Shown one piece after another: positions 1-8,348 of a stretch of DNA of 64,000 nt. The notes beneath the pieces are model-generated. The model was not told the origin of the DNA. It saw only the letters and a list, made by a program, of their open reading frames with translations, and searched no databases. A program made the translations under genes and the position numbers. The stretch's first letter is position 1. Each line of letters starts with the position of its first letter. Origin of the DNA: Pedobacter sp. ASV28 (GTDB lineage: Bacteria > Bacteroidota > Bacteroidia > Sphingobacteriales > Sphingobacteriaceae); contig NZ_JAELTN010000021.1 in NCBI RefSeq assembly GCF_016428855.1, forward strand, positions 1-64,000. The letters are read 5' to 3'.

Positions 1-833
1 GTATCTTCAGGGTGTTGGGGAGGCAATTCACTAACCTCTTTTTCAACCACTATGGTTTTTAGGTGTACCGCATATTTGGAAGGCGTAATGCCCGTATCGT
101 ATTTTTCTGCATAAGATTTGATCTCATAAGGATTATATAGGAATACCAGACCTTTATCGCCAATATAATAACTTTCGGGCAAAGAGAATTTTCCATCCGT
201 AAAGAAATATTTTTTGTCCAAGGGTTCTGTAGGGCTCAGTTTTTCATCTTTTCTGAAAATGCTTTCTGCTATCCTAAGCAGTTCGGTTCTTTTATCACTT
301 TGTATAAGTGAATCCAGTGTAATAGGCCTGTTGGTTTTAGGGTTGAAGTTAAGGTAAGAAATAGAGGTATTGCCATGTGCGCCACCTGTGTAATCAGAAT
401 GTACATATTTTAAAGCAATATAATTATGGGTCTGCCTGATCACTTTAATGTCGATTAATAGGTACCACCATTGTGCAGTGCCCGGATTTTCGGCGTAGAA
501 TTCATTATACCCCCTAATAAAGCTACTGGCAATATCCTCATAGGAAGCTACTTTTTCTTCTTCTGCGAAATAATTGAATACCTGCCTTTTGAGGTAACTG
601 TTAAGACTGTCATTTTGAAAAATAGGATATTTTACAACAGCACTTGAGGTATCCGCCCTTTCGTTAATCCCTGGTTTGACCAGATGGTTGCTTACCACTT
701 TTACTGAATCGTAGGTATAGCTAAGCGTGTCGTTTTCTGCGGTAATGGTATAGGCTACTTTTTTATCTTTATTTTCATTCCTACAGGCAAATAACATACT
801 AATGGCAAGTAAAATAATAATGCTGTTTTTCAT
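1..833 (-). CDS. RsiV-like DUF3298/DUF4163 lipoprotein, C-terminus cut by window edge
   Basis: Reading the minus strand from the ATG at 833 gives 277 codons with no stop before base 1, so the 3' end lies outside the window. The protein opens with a short hydrophobic signal ending in a lipobox (LFAC, Cys at about residue 17) and is then followed by a hydrophilic envelope domain. The stretch around YVHSDYTGGAHGN is the hallmark of the DUF3298/RsiV family, whose members are periplasmic or surface domains, in Bacillus an anti-sigma factor that binds lysozyme. No sigma-factor partner is visible here, so a sensor role is not supported; the call is only to the domain. It lies 17 bases downstream of the acetyltransferase gene on the same strand. 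Confidence 0.75.
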   Translation of the reverse strand, partial: MKNSIIILLAISMLFACRNENKDKKVAYTITAENDTLSYTYDSVKVVSNHLVKPGINERADTSSAVVKYPIFQNDSLNSYLKRQVFNYFAEEEKVASYEDIASSFIRGYNEFYAENPGTAQWWYLLIDIKVIRQTHNYIALKYVHSDYTGGAHGNTSISYLNFNPKTNRPITLDSLIQSDKRTELLRIAESIFRKDEKLSPTEPLDKKYFFTDGKFSLPESYYIGDKGLVFLYNPYEIKSYAEKYDTGITPSKYAVHLKTIVVEKEVSELPPQHPED

Positions 834-850
834 AATATGGATTTTATGGG

Positions 851-1318
851 TTACAAACTATTTAGTTTCTCTTTTGAAAAGAAGGCATTAAGCCATTCAC
901 TTTCATATTCTGCTCCATATTTGTTGTAAAAATTGATAGCAGGTTGGTTCCAATCCAATACCTGCCAATTCATTCCGTTATATTTTTTTTCTTTAGCCTC
1001 TTCAATAACTTTTTCAAAGAGCAGCTTTCCAACACCCTGACCTCTGTAACGCTCGGTTACCAAAAAATCTTCCAGATATAAACGACAACCTTTCCAAGTG
1101 GAGTATCTGATATAGAACAAAGCTAAACCGATAATGGTTTGGTCATGAGTGGCTACAAATGCTTTCCACACAGGTTTTTCTCCAAAACCGGCCTCAACAA
1201 ATTCAGCTAAGGTAACGGTAACTTCGTGCGGAGCTTTTTCATAAATGGCAAGTTCGGTAATCAATTCCAGTAACCTTGGGCAATCTTCACTTTTGGCCGC
1301 TCTTAATTCAAATTTCAT
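851..1318 (-). CDS. GNAT acetyltransferase, SSAT-like
   Basis: A 155-residue GCN5-type N-acetyltransferase. The acetyl-CoA P-loop RGQGVGKLL lies near residues 92-100 and the closing motif NQPAINFYNKYGA is typical of the family. The block LYLEDFLVTERYRGQGVGKLL resembles the diamine/spermidine acetyltransferase (SSAT) branch, so a small amine or thia-amino acid is a plausible substrate, though this is inference. The start is set at ATG 1318, giving MKFELRAAKSED; the reading frame is open to a GTG at 1357, but those 13 extra residues do not look like the family. No clear Shine-Dalgarno site precedes it. Confidence 0.8.
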   Translation of the reverse strand: MKFELRAAKSEDCPRLLELITELAIYEKAPHEVTVTLAEFVEAGFGEKPVWKAFVATHDQTIIGLALFYIRYSTWKGCRLYLEDFLVTERYRGQGVGKLLFEKVIEEAKEKKYNGMNWQVLDWNQPAINFYNKYGAEYESEWLNAFFSKEKLNSL

Positions 1319-1408
1319 GTTTGCGAATTTTTTTATTGTTTGGTATGCGTTATCCACGTAAAACTTATAATGTACTCCTTAAAACTCTAATTCTTTTACT
1401 TTCGAATT

Positions 1409-2104
1409 TTAACTTTCCTTGTTTTTCCAGTGTTTAATTACCCTTTTGCCAAATATATTGCTGCCAATTCTGACCATTGTGCTGCCTTCTGCAATGGCAA
1501 GCTTATAGTCTGACGACATGCCCATTGATATTTCCCTGAAACTTTCTTCTTTTCTAAAAAAACTCACTTTTATACCTTCAAACAATACTTTTAGTTCGTT
1601 AAACTCTATTGAAGTCTGTTTTTCCTGTGCCGTATTGGTGGCAATCCCCATTAAACCTATGATCCTTACATTTTTAAGTTCGGCGAATTCTTCCGATCGC
1701 AGTAGTTCAACGGCTTCATCAAAGTCTAGACCGAATTTGCTTTCCTCGTCGGCAATGTAAATCTGTAAAAGGCAGTCAATAATTCTATTGTGCTTTATGG
1801 CTTGTTTATTAATTTCCTTTAATAGCTTTAGGCTATCTACAGATTCGATCAGTTTTACAAAAGGGGCGATGTATTTGACCTTGTTGCTTTGTAAGTGTCC
1901 AATCAGGTGCCATTCTATATCTTGGGGCAATTGAGCTTGTTTGTCAACCATTTCCTGCACCAAATTTTCTCCAAAAACCCTTTGTCCCGCATGGTAGGCT
2001 TCCAAAACAGATTCGGGTGGATGGTTCTTTGAAACGGCAACAAGCTTTACACCTTGGGCTTCTAATTCGTTTTTATATTTTAATAAGTTATCGGCAATGC
2101 TCAT
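1409..2104 (-). CDS. yggS: YggS/PLPBP family pyridoxal-phosphate homeostasis protein
   Basis: A 231-residue PLP-binding protein with the fold-type III alanine-racemase-like barrel and no known catalytic role; the family buffers free PLP and affects amino-acid and keto-acid pools in the cytosol. The PLP lysine is K26 in LVAVSKNHP, followed by FGENLVQE and the phosphate-binding HLIGHLQSNKV segment. The C-terminal SMGMSSDYKLAIAEGSTMVRIGSNIFG is the diagnostic end of the family. Length matches typical members (about 220-235). It is divergent from the DUF4296 gene, with 69 bases between starts. The PLP-producing enzyme PdxH is encoded elsewhere in this window. Confidence 0.93.
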   Translation of the reverse strand: MSIADNLLKYKNELEAQGVKLVAVSKNHPPESVLEAYHAGQRVFGENLVQEMVDKQAQLPQDIEWHLIGHLQSNKVKYIAPFVKLIESVDSLKLLKEINKQAIKHNRIIDCLLQIYIADEESKFGLDFDEAVELLRSEEFAELKNVRIIGLMGIATNTAQEKQTSIEFNELKVLFEGIKVSFFRKEESFREISMGMSSDYKLAIAEGSTMVRIGSNIFGKRVIKHWKNKES

Positions 2105-2173
2105 TTATCATTATTTTTGGTAAAATTAATAACCTTAGTTCAATTTGACTAAGAAAGATGAAGTTTTATAGAA

Positions 2174-2551
2174 ATGAATAGATTTTTTGCCATCGTTTTT
2201 TTAACGATTTTATTATATGGCTGTAAGCCGGGGATCCCAAAGGACATTGTACAACCTCCCGAAATGGAAAAAATTTTAACGGATATCCATATTGTAGATG
2301 GTTATGTAGCTTCTATGTCTAGTCCAGACAGTGCAAAAAAGGTAACTGCGCCCATATATAAAGGTATTTTTAAAAAATATGGGATTGATTCCGCTATGCA
2401 TGCCAAAAGTATGGACTATTATTATAGACATCCGAACATCTTGGTGAAAATGTACGATAACATTACAAGTAGGCTAGAAAAACAAAAAGTAGAAGAATTG
2501 AAAAGGCAACAAAAACCTGAAAAAAATAAAGAACCGAAGCCGGTAAAATAA
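2174..2551 (+). CDS. DUF4296 lipoprotein
   Basis: A 125-residue predicted lipoprotein. The signal peptide ends in a lipobox with Cys17 (LLYGCKPG), so the mature protein is probably anchored in the envelope. The core (MEKILTDIHIVDGYVAS, then a helix with YKGIFKKYGIDSAMHAKSMDYYYRHP) fits DUF4296, a Bacteroidota-only family of unknown function. The C-terminal 30 residues are rich in Lys, Glu and Pro and look disordered. It ends 4 bases before mutS2 on the same strand, so the two are probably co-transcribed, but there is no evidence of a shared function. Confidence 0.8.
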   Translation: MNRFFAIVFLTILLYGCKPGIPKDIVQPPEMEKILTDIHIVDGYVASMSSPDSAKKVTAPIYKGIFKKYGIDSAMHAKSMDYYYRHPNILVKMYDNITSRLEKQKVEELKRQQKPEKNKEPKPVK

Positions 2552-2555
2552 TCAT

Positions 2556-4925
2556 ATGTTGTATCCAGAAAATTGTGAAGAGAGATTAGGGTTTAATGAA
2601 GTTAGACAATTGGTTCGTCAACATTGTTTAAGTACAATGGGGCAAAACTTGGTCGATAAAATGCAGGTCATGTCCAAACATGACCAAATAGATAAGTTTT
2701 TGAGACAGACCAAAGAGTTCAAAAGCATTTTAGAAAACCAGGAACCTCTGCAGATCAGTACTTTTTTTGATATTAAGGTATTGGTAGATAAAATTAGGGT
2801 AGAAGGAGCCTATCTTGTTGAAGAAGAACTGTTCAAAATCTATACTTCATTACAGACCGTTTTTTCGGTGATACGTTTTTTTGAGGATAGAAAGGATATC
2901 TATCCTAGTTTGGAAGCGCTTTTTGAGCATTTGCCTATCGAGCGAAATATTCTAAAAAGAATAGAAAATATACTCGATGCAAAAGGAAAGATGAAACCTA
3001 ATGCCTCTCCAGCATTAATGGACATCACTTCTTCCATTAGCAAGGGAGAACTGGAGGTGCGCAAAAAGATGGACTCGATCTATAAGATGGCCGTAGCCAG
3101 TAATTGGGTAGCCGATGGAAGTCTAACCATAAGAGATGGCAGGATGTGTATTCCTATTTTGGCCGAGAACAAGAGGAAATTGAAAGGGTTTATTCACGAT
3201 GAATCTGCCAGTGGCCAAACCGTGTACTTGGAGCCAGAGGAAGTCTTTTCGCTGAATAATAAGCTTCGCGACCTTGAATTTGATAGACGTAGGGAGATTA
3301 TAAGGATCTTAATTGCCGTAACTAACGATTTAAGGCCGTATACGGCCATGCTTTTGTCATACCATGGTTTTCTAACCAAACTAGATTTTGTAAGGGCCAA
3401 GGCATTATTTGCCATTCAGATTGATGCAAACATGCCTGTTTTGTTACAGGAACCCAAAACGACATTGATCAATGCCAAACATCCACTGTTGATGCTTTCT
3501 TTTGCAGCGGAAAACAAAATGGTAGTGCCTTTAAATATCCACCTGGATGCAGGAACGCGGATAGTGCTGGTTTCGGGACCAAATGCTGGTGGTAAATCAG
3601 TATGCATGAAAACAGTAGGTTTATTGCAAATGATGTTGCAGACTGGCCTTTTGGTGCCTGTTGATGAGCATAGCCAAATGGGCATCTTTAGCCAGATTTT
3701 TGCCGATATAGGAGATGACCAGTCCATAGAATCAGATTTGAGTACCTATAGTGCCCACCTGAATAAGATGCGATATTTTGTAGCGTATGCCAATCCCAAA
3801 ACTTTAGTACTTATTGACGAATTTGGTACGGGCACAGATCCTCAGTTTGGAGGACCCATGGCTGAAGCCGTACTGGAAGTGTTGAATAATAAAAAGGTGA
3901 GAGGGGTAATTACCACCCACTATTCCAACCTAAAACTGTTTGCAGGAGATACTGAAGGCCTGGAAAATGCGTCGATGTTATTCGATAACCGTAAAATGAA
4001 ACCGCTTTATATTTTAGATATAGGAAAGCCAGGCAGTTCGTATGCCTTTGAAATTGCGCAAAATATAGGCTTACAACCAGAAGTTTTACAGTTGGCCCAG
4101 CAAAAAATTGGCACTAACCAAAATAGTATTGATAGCCTTTTGGTCGACTTGGAAAGGGAAAAGAGACAGGTGCATGAAGCTAAGGTAAGGTTGGCAAATC
4201 AGCAGAATAAGCTTAAGAACTTGTTGAGCGAAAATGAAAAACAGAAACAGTTTCTCGAAGAGAATAAAAAGATATTAATTAAGGAGGCCAAGCTGGAAGC
4301 GCAAAATATTGTGAAGGACGCTAATAAGTTGGTAGAGAATACCATTGCGGAAATTAAGCAGAAGCAGGCTGATAAAGAAGCCACAAGGGCATTAAGACAA
4401 AATTTACAAAAGAGCATTGTTAAAAATGAGGTAAGGCCAGAATCTAAACCTATGGTACAATTTGATCACACCGCCATAGAAGTGGGCGATTGGATACAGT
4501 TGGTTAATACCGACACTACTGGTCAGGTTTTGGAGATCAATAGAGATAATTTAGTGGTCGCTTTTGGCGATCTGCGTTCGGTGGTAAAGAAGAACCGTGT
4601 ACAGAAGATTAGTAATAAGCAGGCCAAAAAGATAGTGCAGGGTAGTTCTTTTTCAAATAGTATGAATGAGGCAATTACCAACTTCAAAGCCGAACTTGAT
4701 TTAAGAGGCATGCGTGGCGAAAATGCATTGCAGGAGGTTGAGAACTATCTGGATAAGGCCATCATGCTGGGCTTTCCTTCCGTAAAAATTATACATGGTA
4801 AGGGAGATGGCATTCTGCGTAAGCTCATAAGGTCTTACCTTAAAAAATATAAGGAGGTAAGCCGTATGGAAGATGAGCATCCAGATAGAGGTGGAGATGG
4901 AATTACCTATGTGTATTTAGGCTAG
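2556..4925 (+). CDS. mutS2: MutS2 ATPase/endonuclease with Smr domain
   Basis: A 789-residue cytosolic DNA/ribosome-associated ATPase. Residues 1-300 form the MutS core/clamp-like region without the mismatch-recognition domain. The Walker A motif GPNAGGKS is at 341-348, Walker B LVLIDE at 417-422, followed by GTGTDP and the STYSAHL signature-like segment. A long coiled coil runs from about 510 to 620. The Smr nuclease domain at about 712-789 has LDLRG (714-718) and HGKGDG (747-752). Family members suppress homologous recombination, and in Bacillus rescue collided ribosomes. Length is normal and all key motifs are present. Confidence 0.96.
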   Translation: MLYPENCEERLGFNEVRQLVRQHCLSTMGQNLVDKMQVMSKHDQIDKFLRQTKEFKSILENQEPLQISTFFDIKVLVDKIRVEGAYLVEEELFKIYTSLQTVFSVIRFFEDRKDIYPSLEALFEHLPIERNILKRIENILDAKGKMKPNASPALMDITSSISKGELEVRKKMDSIYKMAVASNWVADGSLTIRDGRMCIPILAENKRKLKGFIHDESASGQTVYLEPEEVFSLNNKLRDLEFDRRREIIRILIAVTNDLRPYTAMLLSYHGFLTKLDFVRAKALFAIQIDANMPVLLQEPKTTLINAKHPLLMLSFAAENKMVVPLNIHLDAGTRIVLVSGPNAGGKSVCMKTVGLLQMMLQTGLLVPVDEHSQMGIFSQIFADIGDDQSIESDLSTYSAHLNKMRYFVAYANPKTLVLIDEFGTGTDPQFGGPMAEAVLEVLNNKKVRGVITTHYSNLKLFAGDTEGLENASMLFDNRKMKPLYILDIGKPGSSYAFEIAQNIGLQPEVLQLAQQKIGTNQNSIDSLLVDLEREKRQVHEAKVRLANQQNKLKNLLSENEKQKQFLEENKKILIKEAKLEAQNIVKDANKLVENTIAEIKQKQADKEATRALRQNLQKSIVKNEVRPESKPMVQFDHTAIEVGDWIQLVNTDTTGQVLEINRDNLVVAFGDLRSVVKKNRVQKISNKQAKKIVQGSSFSNSMNEAITNFKAELDLRGMRGENALQEVENYLDKAIMLGFPSVKIIHGKGDGILRKLIRSYLKKYKEVSRMEDEHPDRGGDGITYVYLG

Positions 4926-4993
4926 GCTAATTTTGTTTTATCAGTTCATGTGGTAATGTGATCATATTCAGTATAGAGGAAATTGGTGACATT

Positions 4994-5086
4994 ATGGCGG
5001 CTGCACATAACAAGGCAATAGAGCTTAATTCGCAGGATTGCGGTCCGGGAGGTCCCATCCCAAAGATTTATATGATGGCGCCATAA
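4994..5086 (+). CDS. possible 30-residue ORF, very weak
   Basis: The gap between mutS2 and the sugar dehydrogenase holds an ATG-initiated 30-codon frame (MAAAHNKAIELNSQDCGPGG, then PIPKIYMMAP). The frame stays open upstream almost back to the mutS2 stop. It matches no family I recognise and has no clear ribosome-binding site. It could equally be the tail of a decayed gene. Codon use is not strongly coding-like, and it is listed only so the stretch is not blank. Confidence 0.12.
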   Translation: MAAAHNKAIELNSQDCGPGGPIPKIYMMAP

Positions 5087-5097
5087 CAGAATAACTT

Positions 5098-5117
5098 ATA
5101 CAGAATGTTTTCTGTAT
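5098..5117 (+). terminator. short hairpin followed by T-rich DNA
   Basis: A perfect 8-base stem, ATACAGAA (5098-5105) with TTCTGTAT (5110-5117), closes a TGTT loop and is followed within 6 bases by CTTTTTATT. It lies downstream of mutS2 and upstream of the sugar dehydrogenase. It is AT-rich and therefore a weak terminator candidate. Confidence 0.35.
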
Positions 5118-5183
5118 GATACTTTTTATTGACACAGCAAACCAAAGTATGCGTTACGTTGTTCTTTTTTAAATGTGACGGAT

Positions 5184-6269
5184 ATGAAAACGATATATTG
5201 TGGCTTGCTGATCGTTTTTCTTTGTATAGGTTGTAAGAAAAATAGGCAGATAGATGAAGAGGCTAATCTACCCGATGCAACGTTGAAGACCAAGGTTTTG
5301 GCCTCGGGTTTAAACTTACCTTGGGAAATTATATATGGGGCCGACCAATTCATTTGGTTTACGGAAAAATCAGGTAAGATCAGTCGTTTGAATCCCCAAA
5401 CGGGAGAAATTGTTCGCTTGCTGGTCATTAATGAAGTACGTGTAAACGGAGAAGGGGGTTTGTTGGGAATGACTTTGCATCCTAACTTTAGTGCAAATCC
5501 TTATGTATATGTATTCTATGGTTATGGCAATCCTTATAAAAACAAATTGGTAAAGTTTAGCTATGCAAACAATGCGTTAAGTAACCCTCAAACACTTTTA
5601 GATAATATACCAGCGTCTACCAATCATAATGGTTCTCGCTTACTTATTGTTGGCGACAAACTTTTTATAACTACAGGCGATGCAGAAGATTTAAGCACAC
5701 CGCAAGATGTAAATTCATTAGCAGGAAAAATATTGCGATTAAACCTAGATGGAAGCATTCCTGCTGATAACCCCTTTGCCAACAATCCAGTTTGGTCTTA
5801 CGGACATCGCAATGCCCAAGGCTTGGTAGCAGTAGGCAATAAATTGTTCGCTTCAGAACATGGACCAGATACAGATGATGAAATCAACATCATAGAAAAA
5901 GGACGTAACTATGGATGGCCAAACGTAAGGGGCTTGTGTAATGAAACAAATGAAAGGCCATTCTGTACACAAAATAATGTGGTAGAGTCTATTATGCAAT
6001 GGACACCCACCATAGCCCCAAGCGGATTGACATACTATCATTCAGACTATATTCCACAATTTAAAAACTCCTTATTGCTGGCTGTGTTAAAAGGAGCAAA
6101 ACTGACGCAATTGAAATTAGATGAAACACAATCCAGCATTACCGGCACTAAAGATTTTTTTGTTAACGCTTATGGAAGAATTAGGGCAGTTTGCCAATCT
6201 CCAGAAGGAAAAGTGTATATCTGTACCAGCAATGGCGCTGATGATAAGATCATAGAGATTTATAAATAA
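5184..6269 (+). CDS. PQQ-dependent sugar dehydrogenase-type lipoprotein (Gdh family)
   Basis: A 361-residue six-bladed propeller protein of the glucose/sorbosone dehydrogenase family (soluble GDH type). The ATG at 5184 is preferred over the in-frame GTG at 5175 because it begins a clean lipoprotein signal with Cys17 (LCIGCKKN). Landmarks are GLNLPWEI, GEGGLLGMTLHPNF, TNHNGSRL (the catalytic-His region), SYGHRNAQGLV and SEHGPDTDDEIN. Such enzymes oxidise aldose sugars at a PQQ cofactor and sit in the periplasm or on the outer membrane. PQQ synthesis genes are not present here, so exogenous PQQ use is possible. The substrate is not determined. Confidence 0.82.
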   Translation: MKTIYCGLLIVFLCIGCKKNRQIDEEANLPDATLKTKVLASGLNLPWEIIYGADQFIWFTEKSGKISRLNPQTGEIVRLLVINEVRVNGEGGLLGMTLHPNFSANPYVYVFYGYGNPYKNKLVKFSYANNALSNPQTLLDNIPASTNHNGSRLLIVGDKLFITTGDAEDLSTPQDVNSLAGKILRLNLDGSIPADNPFANNPVWSYGHRNAQGLVAVGNKLFASEHGPDTDDEINIIEKGRNYGWPNVRGLCNETNERPFCTQNNVVESIMQWTPTIAPSGLTYYHSDYIPQFKNSLLLAVLKGAKLTQLKLDETQSSITGTKDFFVNAYGRIRAVCQSPEGKVYICTSNGADDKIIEIYK

Positions 6270-6378
6270 TAAATTTATTAAAGAGTCTGATTTTGTAATT
6301 TATTGATGCTGATGTGGTTATCAATTGTATTGGCCTGTCGTTAGTGTATGGATTACAATCTGTTTTTAAGTTTTCATT

Positions 6379-6410
6379 TTTGGAAGCCAGTTAATAACTT
6401 CCTATTTTAG
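6379..6410 (+). promoter_or_regulatory. candidate Bacteroidota promoter for scoA
   Basis: TTTG at 6379-6382, a 20-base spacer and TATTTTAG at 6403-6410 approximate the Bacteroidota consensus (TTTG, 19-21 bases, TAnnTTTG). The element ends 16 bases before the scoA ATG. The -7 part matches only partly. Confidence 0.4.
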
Positions 6411-6426
6411 CCACAAAACATGCAAT

Positions 6427-7128
6427 ATGATTAATAAAGTTGTCAAAAATGCAGATGTAGCAATTGCTGATATCAAAGATGGTCAAACATTAATGCTAGG
6501 TGGATTTGGTTTATGTGGTATTCCTGAAAATTGCATCAATGCTTTGGTGTCCAAGGGGGTAAAAGAACTTACCTGTATTTCAAATAATGCTGGTGTAGAT
6601 GATTTTGGCATCGGATTAATGCTAAAGACACGTCAAGTTAAGAAAATGATTTCATCGTACGTAGGTGAGAATGCCGAATTTGAGCGTCAGTTGCTGAGCG
6701 GTGAACTTGAGGTAGAGTTAATACCACAAGGTACGCTGGCCACACGTTGTATGGCTGCAGGTTATGGTATGCCCGCTATATTTACACCTGCAGGCGTAGG
6801 TACGGAAGTGGCAGAAGGGAAGGAAGTAAGAAACTTTAATGGCAAAGAATATTTATTGGAATATGCATTTGATGCCGATTTCGCTATTGTAAAAGCTTGG
6901 AAGGGAGATGCTTCTGGTAATTTAATATTCCGTTCCACCAGTAGGAATTTTAATCCTATAATGGCCATGGCTGGAAAAATAACCATTGCCGAAGTGGAAG
7001 AACTGGTAGAAGTGGGGGAACTTGATCCAGATCAGATCCATACACCTGGGGTTTTTGTACACCGTATATTCCAAGGTGAACATTATGAAAAACGTATTGA
7101 GCAACGCACCGTAAGGCCTAAAAGCTAA
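6427..7128 (+). CDS. scoA: succinyl-CoA:3-ketoacid CoA-transferase subunit A
   Basis: A 233-residue class I CoA-transferase alpha subunit. It carries the CoA-binding stretch [14 protein letters not shown] near residue 25 and [18 protein letters not shown] in the middle. With subunit B it moves CoA between succinyl-CoA and acetoacetate, linking ketone-body, leucine or fatty-acid breakdown with central metabolism. Length is normal for the A subunit. The stop codon overlaps the next gene start (TAATG), so translation is probably coupled. A DUF4260 gene separates it from scoB. Confidence 0.93.
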   Translation: MINKVVKNADVAIADIKDGQTLMLGGFGLCGIPENCINALVSKGVKELTCISNNAGVDDFGIGLMLKTRQVKKMISSYVGENAEFERQLLSGELEVELIPQGTLATRCMAAGYGMPAIFTPAGVGTEVAEGKEVRNFNGKEYLLEYAFDADFAIVKAWKGDASGNLIFRSTSRNFNPIMAMAGKITIAEVEELVEVGELDPDQIHTPGVFVHRIFQGEHYEKRIEQRTVRPKS

Positions 7129-7484
7129 TGAAACAAGTAATCGCTTTAGAAGAAATGGCCATGTTTCTGCTGGCTATCTTCGGATTTTCCTACTTGCCAT
7201 TTTCATGGTGGGTATTTCCTGCATTATTATTGTTGCCAGACTTAAGTATGCTTGGCTATCTGGTCAATAATAAAACAGGAGCAATATTATATAATATGGT
7301 ACATCATAAAGCATTAGCCATTGCGCTATTTATCATTGGGATGTGCCTGGGGTCGGCTGTGCTTCAACTTGTAGGTATTATCCTTTTTGCGCATTCAAGT
7401 ATGGACAGAGCTCTAGGGTATGGTTTAAAATATTATGATGCCTTTAGTCATACACACTTGGGCATTATTGGAAAAAATAAATAA
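7128..7484 (+). CDS. DUF4260 small membrane protein inside the CoA-transferase operon
   Basis: A 118-residue hydrophobic protein with about four membrane segments (residues roughly 8-25, 26-42, 60-75, 76-95). It contains the DUF4260 features LLLPDLSMLGYL and HSSMDRALGYGLKY. DUF4260 has no established function. It starts within the scoA stop and ends 3 bases before scoB, so it is locked into the operon. This could mean a role in import of the substrate acid or a neutral insertion; the sequence does not decide. Confidence 0.85.
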   Translation: MKQVIALEEMAMFLLAIFGFSYLPFSWWVFPALLLLPDLSMLGYLVNNKTGAILYNMVHHKALAIALFIIGMCLGSAVLQLVGIILFAHSSMDRALGYGLKYYDAFSHTHLGIIGKNK

Positions 7485-7487
7485 AAT

Positions 7488-8150
7488 ATGGCATTTTCAA
7501 AAGAAGAAATAGCAAAGCGAATAGCTAAAGAAATAAAAGATGGGTATTATGTAAATTTGGGCATTGGTATTCCAACTTTAGTCGCAAATTATATTCCCAC
7601 AGGAATTAATGTCGTATTACAATCTGAAAATGGGCTATTGGGGATGGGACCTTTTCCTTTTGAAGGAGAGGAAGATCCAGATTTGATCAATGCGGGCAAG
7701 CAAACCATTACCACCTTGCCTGGTTCTTCCATATTTGATTCGGCTATGAGTTTTGGTATGATCAGGGCACAGAAAATAGACCTCACTATTTTGGGCGCAA
7801 TGGAAGTATCCGAAAATGGAGATATTGCCAATTGGAAAATACCAGGCAAAATGGTTAAGGGCATGGGGGGTGCAATGGATTTGGTGGCCTCTGCCAAGAA
7901 TATTATTGTAGCTATGCAACATGTAAATAAGGCGGGAGAAAGTAAATTATTGCCTGCATGTACATTGCCCTTAACAGGTGTGAAATGCATTAAAAAAATT
8001 GTAACTGAATTGGCAGTGTTGGATGTTTTGCCTGAAGGTGGATTTAAATTGCTGGAAAGAGCGCCAGGTGTAAGTGTAGAGGAAATTAGGAAAGCAACGG
8101 CTGGTAAGCTATATGCAGATGACGATGTGCCTGAGATGGTGATTGATTAA
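7488..8150 (+). CDS. scoB: succinyl-CoA:3-ketoacid CoA-transferase subunit B
   Basis: A 220-residue beta subunit of class I CoA-transferase. The catalytic glutamate, which forms the covalent CoA thioester, is E47 in QSENGLLGMGP. Other family marks are NLGIGIPTLVANY, SSIFDSAMSFGMIR and the Gly-rich KGMGGAMDLV. It works as a heteromer with ScoA. It ends the operon; downstream is a 198-base convergent gap full of hairpins rather than a classic terminator. Confidence 0.94.
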   Translation: MAFSKEEIAKRIAKEIKDGYYVNLGIGIPTLVANYIPTGINVVLQSENGLLGMGPFPFEGEEDPDLINAGKQTITTLPGSSIFDSAMSFGMIRAQKIDLTILGAMEVSENGDIANWKIPGKMVKGMGGAMDLVASAKNIIVAMQHVNKAGESKLLPACTLPLTGVKCIKKIVTELAVLDVLPEGGFKLLERAPGVSVEEIRKATAGKLYADDDVPEMVID

Positions 8151-8151
8151 G

Positions 8152-8328
8152 TTATTACATGAGTTCGGAGAGGAGCTCAAAATTAGTAATAAAAGTATCT
8201 TCGATAAGTTCGTCCGTTATTTCATAGTGAAGCACGAGATACTTATCGAAGATAGGTTATAGAGGCCGTTCGGTATACCGAAAATTAGGGATAAGAAATG
8301 ATCATCATTTTAGGTGTGTTATCACACC
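8152..8328. repeat. cluster of four inverted repeats in a convergent gap
   Basis: The gap between scoB and the HAD gene contains four stems. GAGTTC/GAGCTC (8161-8166/8173-8178, one G-U pair) is framed by TTATTAC/GTAATAA. A perfect 14-base arm pair, TATCTTCGATAAGT at 8196-8209 and ACTTATCGAAGATA at 8241-8254, has a further inner TCGT/ACGA pair. TTCGGTATACCGAA at 8269-8282 is a palindrome. GGTGTG-TTAT-CACACC is at 8313-8328. None is followed by a long T run, so this may be a transcription barrier, an mRNA 3' stabiliser or a repeat element. Confidence 0.6.
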
Positions 8329-8348
8329 AAGTCTTAAAGCAGCGTTGT

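Noticed and set aside
3194-3727. Minus-strand open frames inside mutS2
   Set aside because: They are antisense to a clear 789-residue MutS2 and have no family resemblance.
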